Shown: positions 31,606-39,789, counted from the stretch's first letter. The stretch: 64,000 nt of DNA from JACMJL01 sp963791805 (GCA_963791805.1 CAWBTU010000003.1:558001-622000), one strand, 5' to 3'. Numbers and translations: made by a program. Notes: a model not told the origin generated them from the sequence alone.

Positions 31606-32493
31606 TTATTTGATGGATGCCTCATAAATTGTATGAATGGAATTGGATAGCATCAAATTGAATTCTTCGTCTGTTTGCTGAGCGGTCAAGCCTTGAGATA
31701 AGGCTCTTGAAAAACTAGCAATAAGATTGTGATTGCTTGCAAGCTTTTCATTTGCTTCACTTTGAGAGTATCCGCCTGATAAAGCTACAACTCTTACAAC
31801 ATGAGGATTTTCCATTAAATCAGCATAAAAGTTGCCTTCAGTTGGTATTGAAAGTTTTAGCATGACTTTTACATCCTTGTCAAGGACAGATAATTGATTT
31901 AGAAGTTCAGCTTTTAAAAGTTTCTCTGACTCTTTCTTATCAGTGCTCTTGATGTCAACCTCAGGTTCTATAATTGGAACTAGCCCAACTTTAGCTATTT
32001 TCTTACCAATATCGAACTGTTGCTCAACTATTTTTCGAATTCCTTCTGAATTAGCTTCTTTAATTACTGAACGCATTTTTGTTCCAAAAATGTTTTTTTC
32101 GAGGGCTCTTTTTAAGAGATCTTCCAGATCGGGAATCTCCTTCATGAGTTGAACACCGTTTTCAAGTTCAGCTAGCCCTTTGTCTATCTTTAAAAAAGGC
32201 ACAATTTTTTTGTTCGCCCAAAGGAAATCTGCAGTAAACTGATCACCAATTTTACGATCCATAGTGTTTTCAAATAAAATAGCACCCAGAATATGCTCCG
32301 AATTGAAGGCAGGGCTCGTGATAATACGCGTCCTCATTTCGTGTACCAAATTGAACATTGCTTCATCATTAGAATAACTATCCTTGGAAATACCATACTG
32401 CAAAAGTGCAGTTGGAGTGCTGCCACCACTCTGGTCCAACGCAGCAATAAAGCCTTTTCCAGCATGGATTTGATTCATTTGTTCCTGATTCAT
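31606..32493 (-). CDS. fda: Class I fructose-1,6-bisphosphate aldolase
   Basis: A 295-residue glycolytic aldolase of the staphylococcal-type class I family, which splits fructose-1,6-bisphosphate through a lysine Schiff base. The family start GKGFIAALDQSGGSTP is present. So are MRTRIITSPAF, GTKMRSVI, VPIIEPEVDI, the candidate Schiff-base lysine in MLKLSIPTE, and VVALSGGYS. Clostridia more often rely on class II Fba, so this may be a second, metal-independent enzyme. AAGGGGAAATTTTT precedes the ATG at 32493. A structured leader lies upstream (32545-32676). Confidence 0.95.
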   Translation of the reverse strand: MNQEQMNQIHAGKGFIAALDQSGGSTPTALLQYGISKDSYSNDEAMFNLVHEMRTRIITSPAFNSEHILGAILFENTMDRKIGDQFTADFLWANKKIVPFLKIDKGLAELENGVQLMKEIPDLEDLLKRALEKNIFGTKMRSVIKEANSEGIRKIVEQQFDIGKKIAKVGLVPIIEPEVDIKSTDKKESEKLLKAELLNQLSVLDKDVKVMLKLSIPTEGNFYADLMENPHVVRVVALSGGYSQSEANEKLASNHNLIASFSRALSQGLTAQQTDEEFNLMLSNSIHTIYEASIK

Positions 32494-32544
32494 AAAAATT
32501 TCCCCTTTCGCTTTTAGTAATTGAATAATATCTTGAATTTTATC

Positions 32545-32676
32545 AGAGCATTTCGTACGTACAAATCTTAATTCGCAGCAACAAGGAGCTTGGAGCCCTT
32601 GATTTTTTATTGTGGGATGCTTGTTGAGACAAGCATCGACGTGAAAGTCGCTATTTAATACGTAAAATGCCGATGG
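32545..32676 (-). ncRNA. Candidate structured RNA in the aldolase leader
   Basis: Read on the minus strand, GCATTTTACGTATTAAAT pairs with ATTTGTACGTACGAAATGC as a long closing stem. Inside it are three hairpins: GCGAC/GTCG, the perfect 9-bp GATGCTTGT/ACAAGCATC with a four-base loop, and CAAGGGCTCC/AGCTCCTTG. It lies 50-180 bases before the fda start codon. It is a possible cis-regulatory RNA of no recognised class. Confidence 0.45.
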
Positions 32677-32817
32677 CTAATTTATTTAGACTCATGGTAT
32701 ATAACGATAATCTATAGTGCTTTAATATACAATACCAAATTAATATTATAGTAGTGGTAATTATACCATATTTTCTCATGATTTAACACCGTAAAGTTTA
32801 ATTTTGGAAGGTACTCT

Positions 32818-33069
32818 TTAACCAGTAAGACCATTAGTCTGTCTTTCCATATTTTCTAAAACAATATCATGAATATCACCTAATTGAGCGCAATACTCAA
32901 GTACTTTCCATGGAGTGTTTGTGTGGAAATGAATTTTAATCAGTTCCTCATCACCAACCGCAAGTAAGCAATCGCCTTCAATATTTTTTGTAATATACTC
33001 GTTTATTTTATCTTCTGAAAGATTTTTTCCTTCAATTAATAACTGTGTATCAAATTTAAATTCAACCAT
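32818..33069 (-). CDS. Stand-alone DAK-phosphatase/FakA-like domain protein
   Basis: An 83-residue protein that matches one internal segment of the YloV/FakA (dihydroxyacetone-kinase-like) family: FDTQLLIEGKNLSEDKINEY, then GDCLLAVGDEELIKIHFHTN and PWKVLEYCAQLGDIHDIVLENM. In FakA this segment is part of a protein of about 550 residues; here it is a complete small gene with its own ribosome binding site (AAAAGGAG before ATG 33069). It lacks the ATP-binding DhaL domain and so cannot be a kinase alone. The function is unknown. Similar stand-alone copies occur in other clostridia. Confidence 0.75.
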   Translation of the reverse strand: MVEFKFDTQLLIEGKNLSEDKINEYITKNIEGDCLLAVGDEELIKIHFHTNTPWKVLEYCAQLGDIHDIVLENMERQTNGLTG

Positions 33070-33328
33070 AAGTATTCTCCTTTTAAGTTTTATAAATTCT
33101 GATTTGTTTTTTGTTAATTATAATATAGTTCATATATATTACCACTTACAACTAACTAATTATTATTATAGCATTTTTTTATAGGTACAAATCATTTTTT
33201 ATATAAAATATGGTATCCATTCTTTAATTAAGGTATTTATTCCTGCTAAAATATTGCTAGTCTTGTTGAAGACGCTTAACAATAATAATTTACTCAAAGC
33301 TACACATACTATAGTTGAGGTGAATGCA

Positions 33329-33454
33329 ATGAATTCTATAATAGATTTTATTTCAAATACAAATACTATATTAATGAGTATCTTAATACTTCTAACAGTA
33401 AATATTGTGTTTGGATTACTTTGTTTTTTGTTGTGTAAGATATCTGGTGAGTAA
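33329..33454 (+). CDS. Small single-pass membrane protein upstream of the germinant-receptor relic
   Basis: A 41-residue protein, MNSIIDFISNTNTILMSI..., with one membrane helix (about 14-37). GAGGTGAATGCA directly before ATG 33329 makes this a better start than the TTG-type start at 33254. It ends just before the gerAA fragment. No family is recognised; it may be a small partner of the spore-germination operon. Confidence 0.5.
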   Translation: MNSIIDFISNTNTILMSILILLTVNIVFGLLCFLLCKISGE

Positions 33455-33459
33455 AATGA

Positions 33460-33603
33460 AGCTATCCAAAGAAAGTAAAGGAGCTTTTTAAGGATGCTGA
33501 GGATATTTCTTTCAGAGAAGTTAAAGTAAATAGTATTACTATCGAGGTTGTTTTTATCGACTGCATTGTAAATAATAAAGCTTATCCAAGAAGGAGAATA
33601 TAA
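33460..33603 (+). pseudogene. gerAA-type germinant receptor A subunit, N-terminal fragment
   Basis: A frame that opens after a stop at 33457 reads SYPKKVKELFKDAEDISFRE, then VKVNSITIEVVFIDCIVNNK, and ends at a TAA at 33601. This matches the start of GerAA/GerKA-type proteins, where a segment like KEIFKDSxDIxxRE is followed by a beta strand and FIDGLV. The remaining 400 or more residues, including all membrane helices, are missing. The fragment abuts the intact GerAB gene, so a deletion removed most of the A subunit. Confidence 0.75.
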
Positions 33604-33604
33604 A

Positions 33605-34696
33605 ATGTCAATAAATAAAAAAATATCTATGCAACAATTGATGTTTTTATTATTAACTCTTTTATTTTCTCTAACCCTTAGATATACGCCTGTTTTTGCT
33701 GCAAAAGAAGCTAAGCAAGCAGCTTGGCTCAGTCCTTTAGTGGCCTTGCCAGTTATAATCCTTATTATCTACATAATGAAAAGTCTTTACAAAAATTATT
33801 TAAATAGCAATTTTTCCTTAATGGACATAACCTATATTGTTTTGGGTAATACCTTAGGCAGAATAATATTGTTTATAATTATGCTTTATCTTATAGTATT
33901 AGATTCATTATACCTTCGCTACTATAGTGAAAGACTTTCATCTACTGCTTTTAGTAATATGAATATTAGTTTGTTAAATACAGCAATGATATTAACAATA
34001 GGCTATGCTTTTATAAAGGGTTTTGAAGTTATTGCTAAAATGGGAGAAATAATATTTCCGGTGATTTTAATAATATTTTTGCTAACAGCTTTGGGCATTT
34101 TCAATTATTTTCATTTTAATTATTTAATACCTATAAGCCGATTAGATGTAAAACCACTGGTGAAATCCAGTGCAGGGATTACAGGCTTATGGGTATATTA
34201 TACTTTCATTTTTTTTATTAGTGATAAAGTTAGTGATCTAAAAAGTATTAAAAAAAGTGGAATACTGACCTTTGTAGTGCTTACAGCCATTACTATGATT
34301 TTACTGATAATGTGTGTTGGAACTCTAAGCTTTCATATAATAGGTAGAAGTAGTTTTCCCTACTTGCTTTCTGTTCAGCAGATAGACTTATTTAATACCA
34401 TAGAAAAAGTGGATTCTTTTGTAATTTCTATTTGGATAGCGTCAGACTTTGTTATTATTTTTATGTTTACACTTATTGTTCTAAACATGATGAAGTCAAT
34501 ATTTATGCTAAAGGATTATAAGGAACATACCAACATAATGTTAGTATTTATATGGATTTTTGCTCTATTCTTAGCTGAAAATAAGTTTGAGCTTGAGCAG
34601 TTTTCACGAAAGGTTGCAGTTCCTTTAAATATAATATTTGGAGCAGGACTACCAATACTTCTATTTGTTGTTGGAAAAATTAGAAGAAAAATTTAA
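33605..34696 (+). CDS. GerAB-family spore germination permease
   Basis: A 363-residue integral membrane protein of the GerAB/spore permease family (APC superfamily) with about ten helices. MQQLMFLLLTLLFSLTLRYTP at the start and the FxxSxxxxxxLRYYSER region are characteristic. In spores the AB subunit forms the germinant-binding channel together with A and C subunits in the inner membrane. Here the A subunit is only a fragment and no C lipoprotein follows, so the gene is probably an orphan. AAGAAGGAGAATATAA precedes the ATG at 33605. Confidence 0.88.
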   Translation: MSINKKISMQQLMFLLLTLLFSLTLRYTPVFAAKEAKQAAWLSPLVALPVIILIIYIMKSLYKNYLNSNFSLMDITYIVLGNTLGRIILFIIMLYLIVLDSLYLRYYSERLSSTAFSNMNISLLNTAMILTIGYAFIKGFEVIAKMGEIIFPVILIIFLLTALGIFNYFHFNYLIPISRLDVKPLVKSSAGITGLWVYYTFIFFISDKVSDLKSIKKSGILTFVVLTAITMILLIMCVGTLSFHIIGRSSFPYLLSVQQIDLFNTIEKVDSFVISIWIASDFVIIFMFTLIVLNMMKSIFMLKDYKEHTNIMLVFIWIFALFLAENKFELEQFSRKVAVPLNIIFGAGLPILLFVVGKIRRKI

Positions 34697-34761
34697 ATTA
34701 ACTCTAAGAAGTAGGGTAAAGCATATATATAAACGAAAAAGAGGTAGTTAGTTACTATTTG

Positions 34762-34934
34762 AGTAATACTTAGTAATACTTTTATTACAGTTAAGGTACT
34801 AAAAGTTAATACTTTTAGTACCCAATAAGTGTTATTTGGAAATTTAAGTTGTAACAATATTTCAAATAAATGTATCCTTAATTAATGTAAACATTAATTA
34901 ATTAAGCTATTTTAATATTTATATTTTGTTTACA
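34762..34934. repeat. Left direct repeat of the ParM/ParR cassette
   Basis: This 173-bp copy begins AGTAATACTTAGTAATACTTTTA and ends in TGTAAAC, 35 bases, GTTTACA (34886-34934). It holds a perfect palindrome with 12-bp arms at 34795-34822 (GGTACTAAAAGT...ACTTTTAGTACC) and three GTAATACTT/TTAATACTT-like iterons. It lies downstream of the parR-like gene and matches 36295-36466 in the same orientation. Confidence 0.85.
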
Positions 34935-34947
34935 TAAAATGAAATTA

Positions 34948-35295
34948 TTATTTGTTTCTAAACTTTTGAAGATTATTTAATGCTTGAATAGCCTCTTTAC
35001 TTGTAGTTATATTTTCTTTAGCTACAACAACTTCATTAAGAATTTGGTCATTAGGTGATGAGTTAATACTTTTGGTATATTTTTTTATGATATCTATTAT
35101 GGCGCTCTCTTGCTCCTCTGTAAAAATTAAAGGCTTTTCTTTTGTAGAATAGAAATCTAATTTTATCAGTTCCTTTATCTTGTTATTCCAGTTCTTATCA
35201 AAGTAACCTGAGTTATTTAATTCATTAAAAAAGTCTTCATCATGCTTTCCAAAGACTATGGATTTTACACGTTTAAAAGTAACATTATCATCCAT
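34948..35295 (-). CDS. ParR-like DNA-binding adaptor protein
   Basis: A 115-residue protein. Its N-terminal half reads as a ribbon-helix-helix: strand KRVKSIVFG, helix HDEDFFNELNN, turn, helix NWNNKIKELIKLDFY. That is the ParR pattern for binding centromere repeats. The C-terminal half is helical and lysine/glutamate-rich, as in ParR tails that cap actin-like filaments. ATG at 35295 is preferred (TTGGGGTGAATACA before it) to GTG at 35304. It begins 18 bases after the ParM-like gene, so they share a transcript. Identity is by position plus fold pattern. Confidence 0.7.
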   Translation of the reverse strand: MDDNVTFKRVKSIVFGKHDEDFFNELNNSGYFDKNWNNKIKELIKLDFYSTKEKPLIFTEEQESAIIDIIKKYTKSINSSPNDQILNEVVVAKENITTSKEAIQALNNLQKFRNK

Positions 35296-35313
35296 TGTAT
35301 TCACCCCAATTTA

Positions 35314-36264
35314 CTATTTGAATGATAACTTAGCAACTTTACAAAATGAATTTGCATTTGCAAAACGAGGATTTTCAACGAATACAACATCGTTTTTAAT
35401 ATATTTTTTAATTTGTTCCTTAAATGAAATAGCACCTCCACCAATTATGAAAATCTTATCAGCTTGGCCAAGTTGTCTATATTCTGCTTTTAGGCTGGCA
35501 ATTATATCATATATGTAATTATCTTTTAATGGATCTAATACAGATAAGTCATGTACAGCTCCGTCCATATCTTTAACGTAGCCTTTCTGGAGTATCTTCT
35601 CCATATCTTTCTCATTGATATTTATGTTATATTCTTCGTTCAAACGTCTTGAAAGTTTTCCAAATATGTCTTTTGTACCTGTGGGCATAGAGGCATAGAA
35701 GTCCTCAAGGTTCATGAAACTATAAAAGCTTACATCTATGGTGTAATACCCAAAATCTATTACAACACTATTAGGTATATCGGTAAATTCATTCTCATAC
35801 AAAAAAGGCATACCTGCTGCTTGGGGAATAGCAGTTATATTATTTATAGTTATAAGTTTATCTTTCCCTCCATTAACGCTAACAATTTGGTTATCACAAG
35901 CCTGTTTTATATAGTCCTCAAAAGGCTCACATTGCTGGTTATAATATTGAATTGGTAATCCTATGCATAAATTACAGATTACATTGTCCACATGGTCAAA
36001 TGAAGATTTATAGATGGATGCTAGTGTTAGTACTTTGATTATTTCTCTATCTATTTCCTCCCTTACTTTGTTTATACCTGACAGCTTCTTACCTTGAGTT
36101 GTTATAGTATAATATTTATCCCGGATTTTAACTTCAACAGTGTCATCTGAAGCTACAGCTAACTTTTTGCCTTCTAGTACACTACTTGTAAAGCAGTGAT
36201 TAGATGAATCTTTCAATGCCGAATACCCATGATCTTGTCCTAAAAAAAGAATTTGGTTAATCAT
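35314..36264 (-). CDS. ParM/StbA-family actin-like ATPase
   Basis: A 316-residue actin-fold protein. Phosphate 1 is FLGQDHGYSALK at the start, phosphate 2 is SVVIDFGYYTIDVSF, and the adenosine loop is IFIIGGGAISFK. These are the marks of ParM/Alp plasmid-segregation ATPases, which polymerise to push DNA copies apart. ATG at 36264 is chosen for AAGGAGGAAATT upstream; the open frame extends further to 36357 without a ribosome binding site. With the ParR-like gene downstream and repeats on both sides it forms a complete type II partition-like module on the chromosome next to oriC. Confidence 0.88.
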   Translation of the reverse strand: MINQILFLGQDHGYSALKDSSNHCFTSSVLEGKKLAVASDDTVEVKIRDKYYTITTQGKKLSGINKVREEIDREIIKVLTLASIYKSSFDHVDNVICNLCIGLPIQYYNQQCEPFEDYIKQACDNQIVSVNGGKDKLITINNITAIPQAAGMPFLYENEFTDIPNSVVIDFGYYTIDVSFYSFMNLEDFYASMPTGTKDIFGKLSRRLNEEYNININEKDMEKILQKGYVKDMDGAVHDLSVLDPLKDNYIYDIIASLKAEYRQLGQADKIFIIGGGAISFKEQIKKYIKNDVVFVENPRFANANSFCKVAKLSFK

Positions 36265-36294
36265 AATTTCCTCCTTTATTTCTATATGTATTTT

Positions 36295-36466
36295 AGTATT
36301 ACTTAGTAATACTTTTAGCACCTGTAAGGTATTTAAAATTATTACTTTTATTACCAAATAATATACTACAAAATTAAGCCTTTTGCAATATTTTATACAA
36401 ATATTTTTTACAATTATTGTAAACTTCTAATAACTAAGGTATACTTCTAATTATATTTAGTTTACA
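36295..36466. repeat. Right direct repeat of the ParM/ParR cassette
   Basis: This 172-bp copy begins AGTATTACTTAGTAATACTTTTA and ends with TGTAAAC, 35 bases, GTTTACA (36418-36466), the same 49-base spacing as the left copy. The 12-bp palindrome is degenerate here. It occupies the gap between the divergent parM-like and ribbon-helix-helix genes, so it probably also contains their promoters and operators. Confidence 0.85.
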
Positions 36467-36496
36467 TAAAATGTAATTATATATTAAGGGGGACAT

Positions 36497-36655
36497 ATGA
36501 GGGGTAGGAAAAAAAAAGAGAATAGTAAGACAAAGGTATTATCTTTTAGGATTACAGAGGAACAGTATGAATTATTACATAAAAATGATTGGATAAGAAA
36601 AGAAATCATTAAACAGGTTGATGAATATTTGACAGCTTTTGTTATGAAGAAATGA
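36497..36655 (+). CDS. Small ribbon-helix-helix-like protein divergent from parM
   Basis: A 52-residue basic protein: MRGRKKKENSKTKVLSFRIT, then EEQYELLHKNDWIRKEIIKQ. The basic arm, a VLSFRIT strand and two helices fit a minimal ribbon-helix-helix repressor. AAGGGGGACAT precedes the ATG at 36497. It is transcribed away from the ParM-like gene across the right repeat, so it may repress the cassette. Confidence 0.65.
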   Translation: MRGRKKKENSKTKVLSFRITEEQYELLHKNDWIRKEIIKQVDEYLTAFVMKK

Positions 36656-36748
36656 TTTATAATGGAATTCCGTAGTGTACGGCTTTATGAGTAAACTAGG
36701 GTCCATACAACTGAAATAAATTTGAATAAAATTTTTTCTACAGAATAA

Positions 36749-36784
36749 TACCCCCCTGTGATATTAAAATACCACAGGGGGGTA
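36749..36784. terminator. Hairpin between the RHH gene and the CoA-transferase gene
   Basis: TACCCCCCTGTG and CACAGGGGGGTA form a strong 12-bp stem with a 12-base interior. It lies ten bases beyond the stop of the leftward CoA-transferase gene and may serve both directions. Confidence 0.75.
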
Positions 36785-36793
36785 ACTTATAAA

Positions 36794-38101
36794 TTACATT
36801 ATTAAACCAGCTTCTTTAGCTTGATTAGTTAATTCATCCCTAAAATCAGGATGAGCCACTGATATCATAGCTTGTACACGTTTTTCAATACTTTTGTTGA
36901 ATAAATCAGCTATACCGTATTCCGTAACAATGTATTGAACGTTTGCTCTAGGTGTTGTTACAGCTGTTCCATGAGGAAGTGTAGCGGTAATTCTTGAATT
37001 TAGTCCAGTTTTTGTTTTAACTGTTGATGTAACACAAATAAAGGATTTGCCACCGTTTGATTCAACTGAGCCTAAAGTAAAGTCCATAGCTCCACCAGTA
37101 CCACTAAATTGATTATGGCCTATTGATTCTGCGCCTACTTGTCCTGTTAAATCAACCATTAGGGCTGTATTTATTGAAATAAAGTTATCATTTTTAGCAA
37201 TTTCAGCTGGTTTATTTACCTTAAATAAAGGCATAGAGTAAATCAAAGGATTATTGTGCATTAATTTATATAAAGAGGCGTTACCTATTCCGAAGCCACA
37301 TACAAGTTTATTACAGTAATAATTCTTTTTACTTCCATTGATAACACCTTTTTCTATTAGGTAAGCCATTGAATCAGTAAGCATTTCAGTGTGTATACCT
37401 AAATCTTTTTTTGATTCTAAAGCAAATCCTACAGCATTTGCAACTCCACCTAATCCGATTTGAATACAGGCCCCGTCAGGGATATAGGGAAGAATATGAC
37501 TCGCTATTGCCCTATCAACATCTGTAACTTTAGGTTGAGGTAGTTCTGGAAGCTCATGGTCTTTTTCCATAATCCAGCTGACCTCACTAACATTTATTTC
37601 ATTGTCTTCTCCGCAACATCGTGGTAAATTGTTATTCACTTGTACCAAAATCAAATCTGCGTGCTTACAGCATATTGCATTAAGGGAAGTTCCAGAAGGT
37701 CCAAAATTCATCATACCCTTTTCATCTGGTGCAGTAGTTTCAATAATAGCTACATTTGGTTTTATATAATTTTCTACCATCCAACCAAGATTTGAAAAAT
37801 GTACTGATGTAACGTCTACATTTCCTAAAGGTGCCATAGATCTTTCAACTGGGCCCATAAAAAAAGTGTGATAGTTTATATGCCCCTTAAATTCTCCGCA
37901 CATAAATTCAAAAGGATACAGTAAAAGTGCTGAGTAAACGTCTACATTTTGTAGCTCATCTTTTCTTTTGCTTATTGCTCTCATTAAATGTATAGGCGCG
38001 CAGGCAGAAGGTGACATGTAAACCTGGTCTCCAGATTTTATTTTTAATGCAATTTCCCGTTTCGTTATAACCTTTTCCTCATAAATTTTTTTGTAATCCA
38101 T
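36794..38101 (-). CDS. Acetyl-CoA hydrolase/CoA-transferase family protein
   Basis: A 435-residue class I CoA-transferase of the 4-hydroxybutyrate/butyrate:acetate type, moving CoA between acyl groups in fermentation. The start MDYKKIYEEKVITKREIALKIKSG, the region IQIGLGGVANAVGFAL, the Glu-containing GIHTEMLTDSM (candidate catalytic glutamate), the late AESIGHNQFSGTGGAMDF and the C-terminal YIVTEYGIADLF are family marks. The substrate cannot be fixed from sequence; butyryl-CoA or 4-hydroxybutyryl-CoA with acetate is most likely in a clostridium. AAAGGAGAGGATAAA precedes the ATG at 38101. It is a single gene. Confidence 0.88.
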   Translation of the reverse strand: MDYKKIYEEKVITKREIALKIKSGDQVYMSPSACAPIHLMRAISKRKDELQNVDVYSALLLYPFEFMCGEFKGHINYHTFFMGPVERSMAPLGNVDVTSVHFSNLGWMVENYIKPNVAIIETTAPDEKGMMNFGPSGTSLNAICCKHADLILVQVNNNLPRCCGEDNEINVSEVSWIMEKDHELPELPQPKVTDVDRAIASHILPYIPDGACIQIGLGGVANAVGFALESKKDLGIHTEMLTDSMAYLIEKGVINGSKKNYYCNKLVCGFGIGNASLYKLMHNNPLIYSMPLFKVNKPAEIAKNDNFISINTALMVDLTGQVGAESIGHNQFSGTGGAMDFTLGSVESNGGKSFICVTSTVKTKTGLNSRITATLPHGTAVTTPRANVQYIVTEYGIADLFNKSIEKRVQAMISVAHPDFRDELTNQAKEAGLIM

Positions 38102-38652
38102 TTTATCCTCTCCTTTGTCTTTAAAGTAGCCACAATTTATTGAAGTACGTAGAGATATTAATTTTAATGAAAGTAGATGATGTATGGACCGTTTATATGT
38201 AAATAATTATTACAATTAAATATAAGAAAAATTGGCAATATAAAACCGCCTTTTACCTTTTGATAGAATCGCTTTAAAAACTATCAAAAGGAGGCGGTTT
38301 AGAATTATGCTAAATACTAAAAGTATATTATTACGGAATTAATAAAAAACCAAGAACAAAAAATTATTCCTATTGGTCCGTTTGCAATTTACTATTGCTT
38401 AAATTAATAACATTAATATTTTTCTTTCACTAGTATAATTAACTAATAAATACCGCAGTTCTAGTAAAGTCTTATGATATTATTTCTTATACATATAATG
38501 TTGATATATTTTTCATCGCACATAAAGTCAATTATCTCTTATTTCATTGATTAAATCAATACACTTTTACTTTGATATGTATAAATATCAATTTTATAAT
38601 TACTTCTATTAAATTATTTCACATATGAAGTAATTTGTCAAAAGAAAAAACC
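38102..38652. other. Non-coding region between CoA-transferase and MarR genes
   Basis: About 550 bases without a credible gene. It contains a strong hairpin at 38243-38300, where AAACCGCCTTTTACCTTTTGATAG pairs with CTATCAAAAGGAGGCGGTTT. The hairpin is on the promoter side of the CoA-transferase gene and downstream of marR. The rest is AT-rich sequence with no clear signal. Confidence 0.6.
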
Positions 38653-39084
38653 TTATTTTTTATTAAGGTTATCTTCTATTTTACTAAGCAAGTCATTTAG
38701 AATTTCTCGCTGACTAAAATTTAAAAAACCATAGGTTTCCGTTAAAAAGTTTTGATATGCGTCTTCCATGGTATTACGTACATCAAGTCCTTTTTGAGTA
38801 AGAGAAACCATCGTCTGGCGCTTATCTAAAGGATTCTTGTAAGTTACTATAAGAGTCTGCTTTTCCATTCTGCGTACAATAGTGGTGGTATTACTTGCCA
38901 CACATTTTACCTTGTCCGTTAGTTCAGACATAGTAATAGTGCCTTCAAGAGGTATGTTTCTAAGCACACCAAACTGAACCCCTGTAGCCTCATAGCCAGA
39001 AGTTGATTTAACAAAACTATTAACAGAAACGTAATCAATATAGCGAATTTTCATATAGATATCGCGCAATAAATTTTCTGACAT
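38653..39084 (-). CDS. MarR-family transcriptional regulator
   Basis: A 143-residue winged-helix protein: ITMSELTDKVKCVASNTTTI (recognition helix), VRRMEKQTLIVTYKNPLDKR and QTMVSLTQKG (the wing). MarR proteins repress nearby genes or themselves and release DNA on binding a small ligand. The probable operator lies just upstream (39119-39145). AGGAGTAATATT precedes the ATG at 39084. The target could be itself or the divergent DUF2975 gene. Confidence 0.9.
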   Translation of the reverse strand: MSENLLRDIYMKIRYIDYVSVNSFVKSTSGYEATGVQFGVLRNIPLEGTITMSELTDKVKCVASNTTTIVRRMEKQTLIVTYKNPLDKRQTMVSLTQKGLDVRNTMEDAYQNFLTETYGFLNFSQREILNDLLSKIEDNLNKK

Positions 39085-39118
39085 AATATTACTCCTAAAT
39101 TCTTTTATATATGAACTG

Positions 39119-39145
39119 AATTTAGAATATAGCTAATTCTAAATT
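39119..39145. promoter_or_regulatory. Probable MarR operator
   Basis: AATTTAGAAT, seven bases, ATTCTAAATT: a perfect 10-bp-arm palindrome 35 bases upstream of the marR start codon, in the marR/DUF2975 divergent gap. Confidence 0.7.
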
Positions 39146-39286
39146 TTGTCAATAAGTAAAATTCTTTGTACCCTATTTAAGAAACCTGTAAATTAGTAGC
39201 ATATCGAAAAACAATAATTATATATTGAAGAATGGCTAAAATAGTGTTAGTATTATAAAAAACAATGCGAAAGGAAAAGTCTGTCT

Positions 39287-39778
39287 ATGAAATTTTATGA
39301 AAAATTATCGCTAGCTCTATTACTTAAAGTATTACTGGATTTTATCATTGGAGTAGGTGCAATAGTATACTTAGTGGTCGCAAAGAATACGGTGTATAAT
39401 GACACTAATGTTATTCATTACAAAGAGATTATAACATTTGGATTATATATTATTGGGGGAGTTTCTTTGTTTGTTATTCTTTTTTATCTCAGGAGAATGA
39501 TTAATTCTTTAATAAAGGTAACTCCGTTTATATGGGATAATGTGAAAAGTCTTTATAGAATATCTATAGGTTGCTTTATAATTTCAGCTTGTTATATAGT
39601 TAATTTCATAATTAATAATCAGTATAAAAGCTTCAAGATGATAAGTATTGATACAAAAGGGGTACATACAGATGTGGAACCTTTAATTTTCTTTTTTGCT
39701 GGGTTTTTTATATTGATTTTATCACAAGTTTTTAAACAAGCAGTGCAGGTTAAAGAAGAAAATGATTTAACTGTATAA
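39287..39778 (+). CDS. DUF2975 membrane protein
   Basis: A 163-residue protein with four membrane helices, matching the DUF2975 pattern (hydrophobic pair, then PFIWDNVKSLYRISIG, then two more helices, with FKQAVQVKEENDLTV at the end). Such proteins are almost always encoded beside a small Cro-like regulator, as here, where the next gene starts 11 bases later. The function is unknown; a membrane-tethered signalling pair is inferred. AAAGGAAAAGTCTGTCT precedes the ATG at 39287. Confidence 0.85.
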   Translation: MKFYEKLSLALLLKVLLDFIIGVGAIVYLVVAKNTVYNDTNVIHYKEIITFGLYIIGGVSLFVILFYLRRMINSLIKVTPFIWDNVKSLYRISIGCFIISACYIVNFIINNQYKSFKMISIDTKGVHTDVEPLIFFFAGFFILILSQVFKQAVQVKEENDLTV

Positions 39779-39789
39779 CGGAGGGGAAA

